From NCBI RefSeq assembly GCF_003061515.1, contig NZ_CP028924.1, positions 1,550,001 through 1,614,000 on the forward strand: a stretch of 64,000 nucleotides of DNA, written 5' to 3'. A model generated the notes under the pieces. It saw nothing but the letters and a program-made list of their open reading frames with translations, searched no databases and had not been told where the DNA came from. The translations under genes were made by a program, and so were the position numbers. Shown piece after piece: positions 29,557 through 38,194 of this stretch (its first letter is position 1; the number at the start of each line of letters is the position of its first letter). This DNA comes from Colwellia sp. Arc7-D. GTDB taxonomy: Bacteria; Pseudomonadota; Gammaproteobacteria; Enterobacterales; Alteromonadaceae.

Positions 29557-30711
29557 TTAAAACTGATCTAGCAGAATATGTTTTTTTACTTGCGGTAATT
29601 TCCATATTATAAATACTGGGATAACACTCAACATTAATAAGGTTAATTGCTCTGCTTCATTTATTGGTAAAGACTGTAATAAGTAAACAATAACCGCTGA
29701 ACCACTCATCTGCATAAAACCTAATAGTGCTGAGGCAGAACCTGCTTTCTCACCAAAAGGTGCAAGTGCTTGACCTGCACATGCTCCCATCAAGAACGAA
29801 AAGCCAAGAGAACTCACCATTACAGGTAACATAAACGCACTAGGCATTTGCCAAGGTAATAAAGTTAACATTAACAATCCGGCAAATATGATTAATAGCA
29901 TGCCAAAGCCTACGGTTATTCTGGCACCATATTTTCTTAAAAACTTAGGCGCGAGAAAACAAGCCACAATGTTAATTGCCGCATTGATACTAAACCAATA
30001 AACAAAGCTCTGCTGATCTAAGCCTAAATGCACCATTAACCAAGCTGGGGAACTGCTCACATAAGCAATAATAATCGCCATCGATAACATAACGAGTAAA
30101 GCATTAAATAGAAAAACGGGGTGTTTTATTACCGATGTAAAGTGTGACAAAGAAATCAGTTTTATATGTTTTTCTGTATTCGGTGGTCTAGTTTCTTTAA
30201 GCGTGAAAAATAAGATTAAACCCGCAAAAACAGCATAGCCAGTCATAAACTCAAAGTTACTGCGCCAACCAAAGTTTTCAGTTAAAACATTACCCAACAA
30301 GGGAGCAAGGGCGGGAATACAACAAATGGCGCTATTTAAATAAGAGTACATAACGCCACTTTCAATGGCATTGTATTTATCACGTACACTTGCAAAAGCA
30401 GAAACAACAATTGCACAGGCACCAAAACCTTGCAGTAAACGACTAGCAAGAAAAAAGCCCAAACTATCGGAATAAGCTGCCATGATAGAAGCCAAACCAT
30501 AAATTATGATACCGCCCATAGCAATGGGACGACGGCCATAACGGTCTGCAAGTGGGCCGGTGATTAACTGACCAAACCCCATACTCAAAATAAATATCGA
30601 TATGCTCCACTGAATTTGATTCATAGGAACCACGAACTCTTCTGCCATTAAAGGCAAAGCAGGTAAAAAAATGTCGATGGCTAAGGGGCTAAAAATAACC
30701 ATTAAAATCAA
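29557..30711 (-). CDS. Bcr/CflA-type multidrug efflux MFS transporter with frameshifted 5' end
   Basis: A 12-segment major-facilitator protein of the Bcr/CflA drug-resistance branch: FSPLAIDIFLPALPLMAEEF at the start, GQLITGPLADRYGRRPIAMG for the conserved loop 2-3 and RLLQGFGACAIVVSAFASVR for segment 4. The 384-residue frame opens with TTG at 30711 and has no ribosome site. The natural start is ATG at 30735-30737, preceded by GAGA, but from there the frame reads MTNKKLFPF and stops. Adding one base to the C4 run at 30714-30717 restores MTNKKLFPLLILMVIF, a typical family N-terminus. So the gene either has lost a base, slips at the nearby A6 run, or is read from the TTG at low level. The rest of the frame is intact. 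Confidence 0.82.
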   Translation of the reverse strand: MILMVIFSPLAIDIFLPALPLMAEEFVVPMNQIQWSISIFILSMGFGQLITGPLADRYGRRPIAMGGIIIYGLASIMAAYSDSLGFFLASRLLQGFGACAIVVSAFASVRDKYNAIESGVMYSYLNSAICCIPALAPLLGNVLTENFGWRSNFEFMTGYAVFAGLILFFTLKETRPPNTEKHIKLISLSHFTSVIKHPVFLFNALLVMLSMAIIIAYVSSSPAWLMVHLGLDQQSFVYWFSINAAINIVACFLAPKFLRKYGARITVGFGMLLIIFAGLLMLTLLPWQMPSAFMLPVMVSSLGFSFLMGACAGQALAPFGEKAGSASALLGFMQMSGSAVIVYLLQSLPINEAEQLTLLMLSVIPVFIIWKLPQVKKHILLDQF

Positions 30712-30985
30712 AAGGGGAATAGTTTTTTATTTGTCATTTTAGTCTCAATTATGATGACTGCGCAGTATAAGATATTGCCGTGATGAGCAGAAGAGAATTC
30801 TTGTTAAATTACGTTAACGTCTAAATATATTACGCTTGTGGTGCATGATACTAATATTGTTTTTGAGCAGCAAAGTTGACGACGATGTTAATATTACGCT
30901 GATTAAAGTATTTTCTTGTCGCACATTTTTAGGCGTGTAAAATAGCGTCATTATTTATTACCTCTACAATCAGTAAAAATTATCT

Positions 30986-31558
30986 ATGTTCGAACTAAAA
31001 TACCAAACACCTAAAGCTTGGGCCGAGGTCGTGCTAAATGACTTTGATGCATTTCTAACTGATCATGCTGCAGCTGAAAAAAAAGCCTCAGGCATGGCCA
31101 TGTCAATGATCTCACATTATCCAGATCGTAAATCTGTTGTAAAAGCGATGGCTGATTTAGCCATTGAAGAGCTAATTCACTTTAAACAGGTATTAAAATT
31201 AATTTATGCCCGCGGTGGACAATTAGGCGCTGATGAAAAAGACCCTTACATTAACCAAATAAGAAAAGTATTTCGAAATGGTAGTGATGTGTTTTTTATG
31301 GACCGATTAGTTGTGGCTGGTGTTATTGAAGCGCGTGGCCACGAAAGATTTTCGTTAATTGCACAAGCCTTACCAGAAGGCAAAGATAAAGATTTTTATC
31401 AAGCCATTGCTAAATCTGAAGAAAAGCATAAAAACCTATTTATTGAATTAGCATATGAGTACTTTGATAAAGCAGAAGTTGATCAACGTTTAGACGAAGT
31501 TTTAGATATTGAAGCCGATATTTGTTCGGCATTACCATTTAGAGCCGCGTTGCATTAA
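30986..31558 (+). CDS. miaE: tRNA 2-methylthio-N6-isopentenyl adenosine-37 hydroxylase MiaE
   Basis: A 190-residue non-haem di-iron monooxygenase that hydroxylates the isopentenyl group of ms2i6A37 in tRNAs reading U-starting codons. The iron ligands are seen in the four-helix bundle as AIEELIHF (EExxH), EARGHERF and SEEKHKN (EExxH). It belongs to the short MiaE form (about 190-210 residues), shorter than the Salmonella enzyme (270). ATG 30986. It is followed by a 9-bp inverted repeat at 31575-31608. Confidence 0.9.
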   Translation: MFELKYQTPKAWAEVVLNDFDAFLTDHAAAEKKASGMAMSMISHYPDRKSVVKAMADLAIEELIHFKQVLKLIYARGGQLGADEKDPYINQIRKVFRNGSDVFFMDRLVVAGVIEARGHERFSLIAQALPEGKDKDFYQAIAKSEEKHKNLFIELAYEYFDKAEVDQRLDEVLDIEADICSALPFRAALH

Positions 31559-31574
31559 TCAATTACAATTTTCC

Positions 31575-31608
31575 CTTAGCTAATGATAACGTCCTATTTT
31601 TAGCTAAG
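31575..31608 (+). terminator. Hairpin between miaE and the glycosyltransferase gene
   Basis: CTTAGCTAA (31575-31583) and TTAGCTAAG (31600-31608) form a perfect 9-bp stem with a 16-base T-containing loop. No T-run follows, so terminator function is uncertain. Its closeness to the TTG at 31613 argues that translation of the next gene starts further on. Confidence 0.4.
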
Positions 31609-31657
31609 CTGATTGACCGAGAATATTGACCGATTATTTTCTGAGGCCAAAAGTAAA

Positions 31658-32935
31658 ATGAGTAAAAATATTGCTGATCTTCAACAGCACAAAACATCGG
31701 CTAAATATCTTACTCATTATGCTGAGCCTGAAGTCTTATCGTTAGCAACATTCCCAGAAAAAAACTGCTATCAACACGTCATTGTTATTCCTGCATTTCA
31801 AGAGTCAGTACAATTTATTGAACGTTTTATCGACTCAGTACTTGTCGAACAACAGTGCTTAGTTATTGTGGTTATTAATCAACCCGACAATGACTTTGGT
31901 CGTCAGCATCAGCAAGACCAAATTGATTTATCACAGCACATTGAACAACAGGGTCAAGTAGCTTGGCAGCAAGATAATTTGCGCCTTATTGAGCTTTACT
32001 TTGAAAACCAAAACCAAAACCAAAACCAAAACCAAAAAGCTAATTCCGCGCTATTAATTGTTGATCGTTATAGTGTTCCCATTCCTGTTGAACAAGGGGT
32101 AGGCTTAGCAAGAAAAATTGGCGCAGATCTAGCAGTTAAGTTATCGGTCACAGGGAATATATTTTCTTCTTGGGTACATTCAACTGACGCAGACGCGCAT
32201 CTTCCAAACAATTATTTAGCCGCTCATAAACAGAGTAATACCACCTTAAAACAAGCCGTAGCAACGTGTTGCAATTTTTTTCATCACAGTGACGAAACCT
32301 TAATACATCAAGCAAACCTTCAATATGAAAATGCCTTACGCTATTACGTTGCCGGTTTAAAATACGCAGCATCACCGTATGCCTATTTTACCATTGGCAG
32401 TATTTTATCTTTTGATCTGCTTGCCTATTGTCAGGCTCGAGGCTTTCCTAAACGTAGTGCAGGAGAAGATTTTTACCTGTTAAATAAGCTAGCGAAACTT
32501 GGTGAAGTGACTTACTTAGATGATGTCGTGATAAAACTCGATGCAAGACCTTCACAGCGCGTGCCTTTTGGTACAGGTCCCGCAGTGCAAAATATAATGC
32601 AACTTGGGGCACAAGGCATCGCTTATCAATATTATAACCCACAAATTTTTGTCGCGTTAAAAGCAACGTTAAAAGCTTTTGATAGCTTATGGGAAAATAG
32701 ACAGCAACCAGAGGTTTGGCTCGCTGAATTATCTGAAATAAACCAACAAGCTTTAATCAATATCGGATTACTTTCATTTATCACTAAGCAAGCTTCTGCA
32801 AAAAAAGTACAATTTGAAAAACAATTGATCGTATGGTTCGATAGTTTTAAAACCTTGAAATTTATTCATGCGCTGCGTGATCTTGGCCTATCAAACATGT
32901 CACTAGAACAAGCGATAGCTGACGCGCCTTTTTAA
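31658..32935 (+). CDS. Glycosyltransferase-like protein (GT-A fold, hypothetical)
   Basis: Read from ATG 31658 (426 residues) because GAGG lies upstream; the frame stays open back to a TTG at 31613, which has no ribosome site and sits on a hairpin. The opening HVIVIPAFQESVQFIERFID is the first strand and loop of a GT-A glycosyltransferase. WVHSTDADAHLPNNYL supplies a DxD metal motif, and GARKIGAD-like VGLARKIGADLAV and KRSAGEDFYLLNKLAKLG fit the acceptor-side region with the ED pair. No signal peptide or membrane segment is seen. Between the first strand and the DxD lies a run of NQ dipeptides coded by five AAAACC hexamers (32004-32033). Sugar donor and target are unknown. Confidence 0.72.
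   Translation: MSKNIADLQQHKTSAKYLTHYAEPEVLSLATFPEKNCYQHVIVIPAFQESVQFIERFIDSVLVEQQCLVIVVINQPDNDFGRQHQQDQIDLSQHIEQQGQVAWQQDNLRLIELYFENQNQNQNQNQKANSALLIVDRYSVPIPVEQGVGLARKIGADLAVKLSVTGNIFSSWVHSTDADAHLPNNYLAAHKQSNTTLKQAVATCCNFFHHSDETLIHQANLQYENALRYYVAGLKYAASPYAYFTIGSILSFDLLAYCQARGFPKRSAGEDFYLLNKLAKLGEVTYLDDVVIKLDARPSQRVPFGTGPAVQNIMQLGAQGIAYQYYNPQIFVALKATLKAFDSLWENRQQPEVWLAELSEINQQALINIGLLSFITKQASAKKVQFEKQLIVWFDSFKTLKFIHALRDLGLSNMSLEQAIADAPF
32004..32033 (+). repeat. AAAACC hexamer x5 inside the glycosyltransferase gene
   Basis: Five exact copies of AAAACC (32004-32033), followed by a partial copy, encode alternating Asn-Gln. Changes in copy number would add or remove NQ pairs without changing the frame. 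Confidence 0.9.
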
Positions 32936-33547
32936 CTTTTAATAGCCTGAAATCTTGTATTACGAAAAAAATCATTTAAGTCAGGGTAACTGGCTCACTA
33001 AAAGTTAACTAAAAATAAGCTTAGTTAACAAGTGGGAGTTGTCTTCCTTGCCGAAGATAGCTGTCACTTCATTTCATTTTATCTTGTTTGTAAATACCTA
33101 AATTCAATGCCTTTTTTATGTCAAACCCCATATAAATAGTAGTGGGGTTTTCCTTGGGTTTGCTTGCTATTAATTTGTTTTGCTCGAAAAATTAATATGT
33201 TACTGTTTAAGTATATGGAATAACACCAGACTGAAGCGTGCTAGTGTTAATCTAAAATTAAAATTAAAAATAAAAATGATTGAACCACTTATTATAGCCG
33301 ACTTAGATAACCGGCTTAGAAAAAGACGTTAGCATTAGCTACTCTTTAACAGAATACTATAAGTTGATCCTTAGTGATTGGACTTTATAACTCGACAGTT
33401 TTAAGAATGTTCTAATTTTTGAGAAAACATTTTATACAGTAAAAAATACCATGGCATTATAGAGTTTCAGTAACTTGGTGTTTATTTCTCTTGGTAATCA
33501 TTAAATACTTAATTAAGCTGATAACTCAACATTAAGGGACGACACAT
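32936..33547. other. 612-base intergenic region with hairpins, no gene seen
   Basis: No reading frame here looks like a protein. It contains a perfect 9-bp inverted repeat GTTAACTAA (33004-33012) / TTAGTTAAC (33021-33029), a terminator-like stem at 33123-33152 (listed separately) and an A/T low-complexity patch near 33250-33277. The promoter of the MoxR gene must lie towards the right end. Confidence 0.55.
33123..33152 (+). terminator. Terminator-like hairpin in the glycosyltransferase-MoxR gap
   Basis: Perfect 8-bp stem AAACCCCA (33123-33130) / TGGGGTTT (33143-33150), 12-base loop, followed by TTCC after GTTTT. It lies 188 bases after the glycosyltransferase stop, so it either ends that transcript or belongs to an unrecognised small RNA upstream of it. 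Confidence 0.55.
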
Positions 33548-34477
33548 ATGCAAACCGTAGTTGCAGAGATACTGGCTCAAATAGAATCGGTGGTAATTGG
33601 CAAGTCTCATCAAGTCAAATTAGCCTTGGCGTGTTTGTTAGCTAAAGGCCATATTTTAATCGAAGATTTACCTGGCATGGGTAAAACAACCTTAGCTAAC
33701 ACCTTGGCGTTAACACTCGGGTTGTCGTATCAGCGTATTCAGTTTACTTCCGATCTAATGCCTTCAGATGTTATTGGTATTGCTATTTTTGATGAAACCA
33801 GTAAATCATTTCAATTGCATCCTGGGGCTATTTTTAATCAAGTGGTTTTAGCTGATGAAGTTAACCGCGCAAGTCCTAAAACCCAAAGTGCCTTGCTAGA
33901 AGCTATGGAAGAAGGTCGAGTGAGTGTAGATGGTGTTACGCATCAATTACCTGCACCATTTTTTGTTATTGCGACACAAAATCCCATGTCGCATGCCGGT
34001 ACTTATCCTTTGCCTGAGTCACAACTAGACCGTTTTATGATGCGACTTTCTTTAGGGTTTCCTAGTATTGATGCTGAACGTGAAATTTTAAAATCAACGG
34101 CCTCGCATCGTGATGTAGCTGACATTAAACCTTTTTTACAAGTTGAACAATTACGAGAAATACAGCAGCATATCTCCAGTGTACGTGTTTCGCCTGCTAT
34201 TGTTGATTATGTTATTGCTTTATGTCGAGTCAGCCGATTAAACGAGTCAAAAGCTAAAGCGTTATCTCCGCGTGCCGGCAAAGCATTATTAGCTGCGGCT
34301 AAATCGTGGGCGTTTATGGATAATCGTGACTATGTAACTCCTGAAGATATTCAAGCGGTATTTTCGCCCGTTTGTGAACATAGATTAGCACCTCAACAAC
34401 ATCATATTTTTGAGCAAGCAGATGAAATATCTCGGCAAATATTATCGCAAGTTGACCCAACGAACCCGCTAGGCTAA
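33548..34477 (+). CDS. MoxR family AAA+ ATPase
   Basis: A 309-residue cytoplasmic AAA+ ATPase. Walker A is PGMGKTTL (Lys46), Walker B is VVLADEVNR (Asp103, Glu104), and the MoxR-specific ATQNPMSHAGTYPLPESQLD and C-terminal lid RAGKALLAAAKSWAFMD are present. MoxR proteins act as chaperone-like factors, nearly always beside DUF58 proteins, as here. The next two genes complete a MoxR / DUF58 / transglutaminase module common in proteobacteria. ATG 33548 follows AAGGGACG. The function of the module is not settled; no vWA (BatA/BatB-like) gene accompanies it here. Confidence 0.93.
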   Translation: MQTVVAEILAQIESVVIGKSHQVKLALACLLAKGHILIEDLPGMGKTTLANTLALTLGLSYQRIQFTSDLMPSDVIGIAIFDETSKSFQLHPGAIFNQVVLADEVNRASPKTQSALLEAMEEGRVSVDGVTHQLPAPFFVIATQNPMSHAGTYPLPESQLDRFMMRLSLGFPSIDAEREILKSTASHRDVADIKPFLQVEQLREIQQHISSVRVSPAIVDYVIALCRVSRLNESKAKALSPRAGKALLAAAKSWAFMDNRDYVTPEDIQAVFSPVCEHRLAPQQHHIFEQADEISRQILSQVDPTNPLG

Positions 34478-34540
34478 TTGCGTTTAAGCTATAAATTAAG
34501 TTAAATGTTCTTTTTAGCTCAATTATCTAACTTAATTATC

Positions 34541-34580
34541 TAGCTCGATTTATCTAACTCAGTTTATTTAAGTCGAGCTA
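34541..34580 (+). other. Inverted repeat between the MoxR and DUF58 genes
   Basis: TAGCTCGA (34541-34548) and TCGAGCTA (34573-34580) form a perfect 8-bp stem; the gap also repeats TTATCTAACT-like words. Possibly an intercistronic mRNA structure. Confidence 0.35.
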
Positions 34581-34640
34581 TCAAATCAGCACCATGATAA
34601 CTAGATGTTGAGTAAACAATTAAATGAGGAGGGGAACTAA

Positions 34641-35726
34641 TTGTTAAGCACGCAAAAATTCACCGTATTTTCTTCGTTTAAAGCTGCATGTAAAAGTGCC
34701 CTTAACAAGCGTTTTAATACTTGGCTTGCACGTCGTATTCCTCAGCATAGTAGGCAAGTGATTAATCATCGCAATATTTTTATCATACCCACGCGTTTTG
34801 GTGCAGGTTTGATGATGTTTATGTTGTTGTTATTTTTACTGGGGACGAACTATCAAAATAACGTGATTATATTGATCAGCTATTTACTGGTTAGTTTGTT
34901 TATTGTGATATTGCTCCACAGCTTTTTTAACCTTTCAGGCTTAAAATTTCAGGCAACACATGCTGTACAAGGTTTTGTTGACGAGCAACTGTATTTTCCG
35001 TTGGTGGTTACTAGCAATAAAGTGCGCTTTAATATCAGCTTTTCTTTTGATCAAGTGCCAGCAACGTTTGATAACCGTGCAAGCGATAAAAAAGTGGCCG
35101 AAGAAAAATCGACTAAAGGTCAATCTAACCAATCCAGCCAAGTCACACTGACAGAGATAATCCTTGGTGATAATAATATCCGAATACCTTATCGTATTTG
35201 CAAACGCGGTGAATATTCACTTGGCAGGCTTTTAATTATTAGTGAGTTTGGCTTTGGCTTATTTAAAACATGGACACGATTAGATTTCGCTCAACAGGTT
35301 ACCGCTTTTCCTAAACCTATTGCCAATGCTTTAACTGAAAAACAACAAAGTATTGCAGGTGAAACGGTAGAAAATAACACAGAAAGCTATCAAGACAGCT
35401 TTCAGCCGGGCCAAGACGAATTTCATCAATTACAACATTATCAATTAGGTGAGCCTCTAAGTAGGGTCGCATGGAAGCATGTGGCTCGTGGGCAAGGTTG
35501 GTTAACAAAACAATACCAACAGGCGCTATCAGGAAAGCTACAATTAGACTTTTCGCAATTACCTGCGGGCTCAGTTGAGCAACGCTTAAGCTGGTTAAGT
35601 TATGCGATTAAAGATTGTAGCGATAAGCAGATTGCCTTCTCGTTGAAGTTGCCTGATCAAGTGGTTGAATATGACCAAAGTTCACAACATACCTTAAAAT
35701 GCTTAACCGCATTAGCACGATATTGA
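34641..35726 (+). CDS. DUF58 domain-containing membrane protein
   Basis: A 361-residue protein with two membrane helices near residues 55-95 (GAGLMMFMLLLFLLGTNYQN and the following hydrophobic stretch) and a long soluble part. The DUF58 core appears as FQPGQDEFHQLQHYQLGEPL followed by SRVAWKHVARGQGWLTKQY, close to the family pattern R-x-Y-x-x-G-D-x-x-x-x-I-x-W. Start is TTG at 34641, preceded by a near-perfect GAGGAGGGG; no nearby ATG is better. It is followed 7 bases later by the transglutaminase gene, so the two are cotranscribed. Role unknown; likely the partner of the MoxR ATPase. Confidence 0.88.
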   Translation: MLSTQKFTVFSSFKAACKSALNKRFNTWLARRIPQHSRQVINHRNIFIIPTRFGAGLMMFMLLLFLLGTNYQNNVIILISYLLVSLFIVILLHSFFNLSGLKFQATHAVQGFVDEQLYFPLVVTSNKVRFNISFSFDQVPATFDNRASDKKVAEEKSTKGQSNQSSQVTLTEIILGDNNIRIPYRICKRGEYSLGRLLIISEFGFGLFKTWTRLDFAQQVTAFPKPIANALTEKQQSIAGETVENNTESYQDSFQPGQDEFHQLQHYQLGEPLSRVAWKHVARGQGWLTKQYQQALSGKLQLDFSQLPAGSVEQRLSWLSYAIKDCSDKQIAFSLKLPDQVVEYDQSSQHTLKCLTALARY

Positions 35727-35733
35727 GTGCATA

Positions 35734-37905
35734 ATGATTAAAACCACGATACAAACTCTTAAACAAAAACCTAAAGCTAGCAAAGGTTTAAAGGTGATTG
35801 TTGAGCATAAACTTAAGCTCAATAGTAAAATGTATTTTGGCTTATTATTTTTTCAACTGCTTAACCTTTTAACCCTAGTGCAACAATTTAACGTAGCTTA
35901 TTTACTCTTTGCCCTTTTTGCCTTAATACTGCAGTTTACAGTTCACTTTAGAGCATCTCGTAAAGCGAGCTCAATATCAAACCAAGCTTTAATTTTATAT
36001 AGCGCACCTAAAATATTACCGTCTTGGCTAATCTTATTATTAGCAGTGTCAGGTAGTGTGGCTATTGCTGTTGCAGGGCAAACGTTAGGCCTGTTACTCA
36101 GTATGATCCACTTATTATGCTTTGCTTATAGTTTAAAAATGTTTGAAATAACGAGTCGTAAAGATTTATATCAACTGGTTGTGTTAGGTATTTTTGTGGC
36201 TACCTCATCCTTAATTTTTATCCAATCTATCTACTTTTCAATCGCGGTTATAATTTTAGTGCTAGGAAATTTCTGGATTTTAATTAATTTATTTACTCCG
36301 ACTCTACAGGTTTCTGTGCAGGCTAAATTATTAGCAAAGCTCAGTGTTTTTTCAGTGCCTTTAGCGGTCATTTTATTTGTAACTTTCCCCAAATTAAGTC
36401 CATTTTGGCAAGTGCCTAATGTTGAATCAGCAAAGGTAGGTTTGTCTGACAGTGTAAAAATTGGTGATATTGCACAGTTAGCTTTGTCTGATGAATTGGC
36501 CTTTAGGGTGAGTTTTCAAAATAATAATCCTAAACATGCTCAGTTGTATTGGCGTGCCATGGTTTTAGACGATTTTGACGGCGTAACTTGGCGACAAGGA
36601 GGGCGTAAAAAAGGACAACAGAATAATCATGAACATGGCTCAGCAAGTATTAGCCATGCTAACAGTTCGACAGATGTTGAGATAAATGGAACGGGTTTAA
36701 GTTATCAAGTTATTGCAGAACCAAGTTTTCAATCTTGGTTATTTGCACTTGATTTCGCGACTAGTGAACAAGGAAATATCGCACAAAGAAATGATTATGC
36801 TTTGTTTTATCGTGGCATTATTAGTCAAACATTAAGTTATCAAGTGACGAGTTACCCTGAAGCGATACTGGCGCCGAAGTTAACGCAAGAAAGCCGTGCA
36901 TTGAATTTGACATTAAGTAGCGACAATAACCCCAAGTTGCTAGCTAAAGGCGAACAATTGCGTCAGCAATACAGTGACGACAGTCAGTTAATTAATCATG
37001 TGTTAGCTGAATTCAATCAAAAGGATTACTTTTACACTCTTCAACCACCACGGTTAAATAATAATAGTTTAGATGAATTTTATTTCGATACACAGGCAGG
37101 ATTTTGTGAACATTATGCCAGCTCATTTACCTATTTAATGCGCGCCGCTGGTATTCCAGCTCGCATGGTTGTGGGTTATTTGGGTGGTGAATTCAATTCT
37201 AGTGGTAATTATTTAAGTGTATATCAGCGCAATGCCCATGCTTGGTCTGAGGTATGGCTTCCTGAAAGTGGTTGGCAGCGAGTTGATCCAACAGCAGCGG
37301 TAGATCCTGAACGTGTAGAAAGCGGATTTTCAAACAATTTAATGCAGGAGTACAACCATTTATCTTCGGGACTTTTCTCGATGCAAGCTTTACGGTCAAT
37401 GTGGTGGTATAAACAACTCAAAATGCAAATTGACGCCATTGACTATCAATGGACTCGATGGGTTATTGGTTACACAGGCCAAAAGCAATCACGTGTAATG
37501 GCAAAGCTGCTAGCTAGTTTAAAAGAAGGTAAAAATATATTCTATTTTATACTGACTTTAATCGTAATTGCTTTATTCGTTTATGTTTATAAGTCAGTGA
37601 AAGTAAAGCAGCGAACTGATGATAAAATCAAGGCACTTTATTTAAAAACATTAGCATTATTAGCACAACATAATCTCGCGAAAGTAAAGTCAATGACAGC
37701 GCAACAGTTTGACGATTTTATTGCTAAAACACAGCCTGATTTATCTGAAGATTTTTCAATAATATCAAGAGGGTTTACACAATTAGCTTATCAAAGTTTT
37801 GATGGTATAAGCCAACAAGCATACAATAATCATTTAGCAAAATTACAAACAAGCTATCGGCGTTTGCGCTGGCAATTATGGTTAGCTAAATTAAGTATTA
37901 ATTAA
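35734..37905 (+). CDS. TgpA-type membrane transglutaminase-like protein (DUF3488)
   Basis: A 723-residue inner-membrane protein. About six N-terminal membrane helices (30-225) are followed by a periplasmic domain with a transglutaminase-like papain fold. The catalytic triad is visible as Cys458 in AGFCEHYASSFTYLMRAAGI, His502 in RNAHAWSEVWL and Asp518 in RVDPTAAV. A last membrane helix near 605-625 precedes a cytoplasmic C-terminal tail. This matches TgpA of Pseudomonas aeruginosa, reported as essential there; its substrate is not firmly known. ATG 35734 lies 7 bases after the DUF58 stop. Its stop codon is the first three bases of a TAAAGG repeat array. Confidence 0.9.
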   Translation: MIKTTIQTLKQKPKASKGLKVIVEHKLKLNSKMYFGLLFFQLLNLLTLVQQFNVAYLLFALFALILQFTVHFRASRKASSISNQALILYSAPKILPSWLILLLAVSGSVAIAVAGQTLGLLLSMIHLLCFAYSLKMFEITSRKDLYQLVVLGIFVATSSLIFIQSIYFSIAVIILVLGNFWILINLFTPTLQVSVQAKLLAKLSVFSVPLAVILFVTFPKLSPFWQVPNVESAKVGLSDSVKIGDIAQLALSDELAFRVSFQNNNPKHAQLYWRAMVLDDFDGVTWRQGGRKKGQQNNHEHGSASISHANSSTDVEINGTGLSYQVIAEPSFQSWLFALDFATSEQGNIAQRNDYALFYRGIISQTLSYQVTSYPEAILAPKLTQESRALNLTLSSDNNPKLLAKGEQLRQQYSDDSQLINHVLAEFNQKDYFYTLQPPRLNNNSLDEFYFDTQAGFCEHYASSFTYLMRAAGIPARMVVGYLGGEFNSSGNYLSVYQRNAHAWSEVWLPESGWQRVDPTAAVDPERVESGFSNNLMQEYNHLSSGLFSMQALRSMWWYKQLKMQIDAIDYQWTRWVIGYTGQKQSRVMAKLLASLKEGKNIFYFILTLIVIALFVYVYKSVKVKQRTDDKIKALYLKTLALLAQHNLAKVKSMTAQQFDDFIAKTQPDLSEDFSIISRGFTQLAYQSFDGISQQAYNNHLAKLQTSYRRLRWQLWLAKLSIN

Positions 37906-37938
37906 AGGTAAAGGTAAAGGTAAAGGTAAAGGTAAAGG
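37903..37938 (+). repeat. TAAAGG hexamer x6 starting at the TgpA stop codon
   Basis: Six exact copies of TAAAGG. The first TAA is the stop of the preceding gene, so in that frame every second codon is a stop. Copy changes would not alter the protein but would change the leader of nhaA 257 bases on. Confidence 0.95.
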
Positions 37939-38194
37939 ATTAAGTATTATCGCTAAAAACAACACTGTTCCTGTTTGATTTTAGCTAAACTATACTTGTT
38001 GTCGTACATTTTAATAAACAAATTTAATATTTGACTGTTTTTTGCACAGCCCTTGAAACTTTAAAATTTGCATAGCTATGATATTGTTAAACTAATAAAT
38101 ATTAAGGTTGTGTTAATCGTTAGTACTTTGACCTTATATGACTACCAATGTTTTTTTTAAACACTAACTTAAATCAATGAAGTGAGGAGACTCG

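Noticed and set aside
31613..31657. TTG start for the glycosyltransferase gene
   Set aside because: No ribosome site, and a hairpin ends 4 bases before it; ATG 31658 has GAGG upstream. Kept as an alternative only.
33548..37905. MoxR/DUF58/transglutaminase trio as a new defence system
   Set aside because: It is a widespread chromosomal module in proteobacteria with normal family members; nothing here links it to defence.
37903..37938. Hexamer, heptamer and other tandem arrays as CRISPR
   Set aside because: Units are 6-22 bases without unique spacers of regular length; no cas genes are present.
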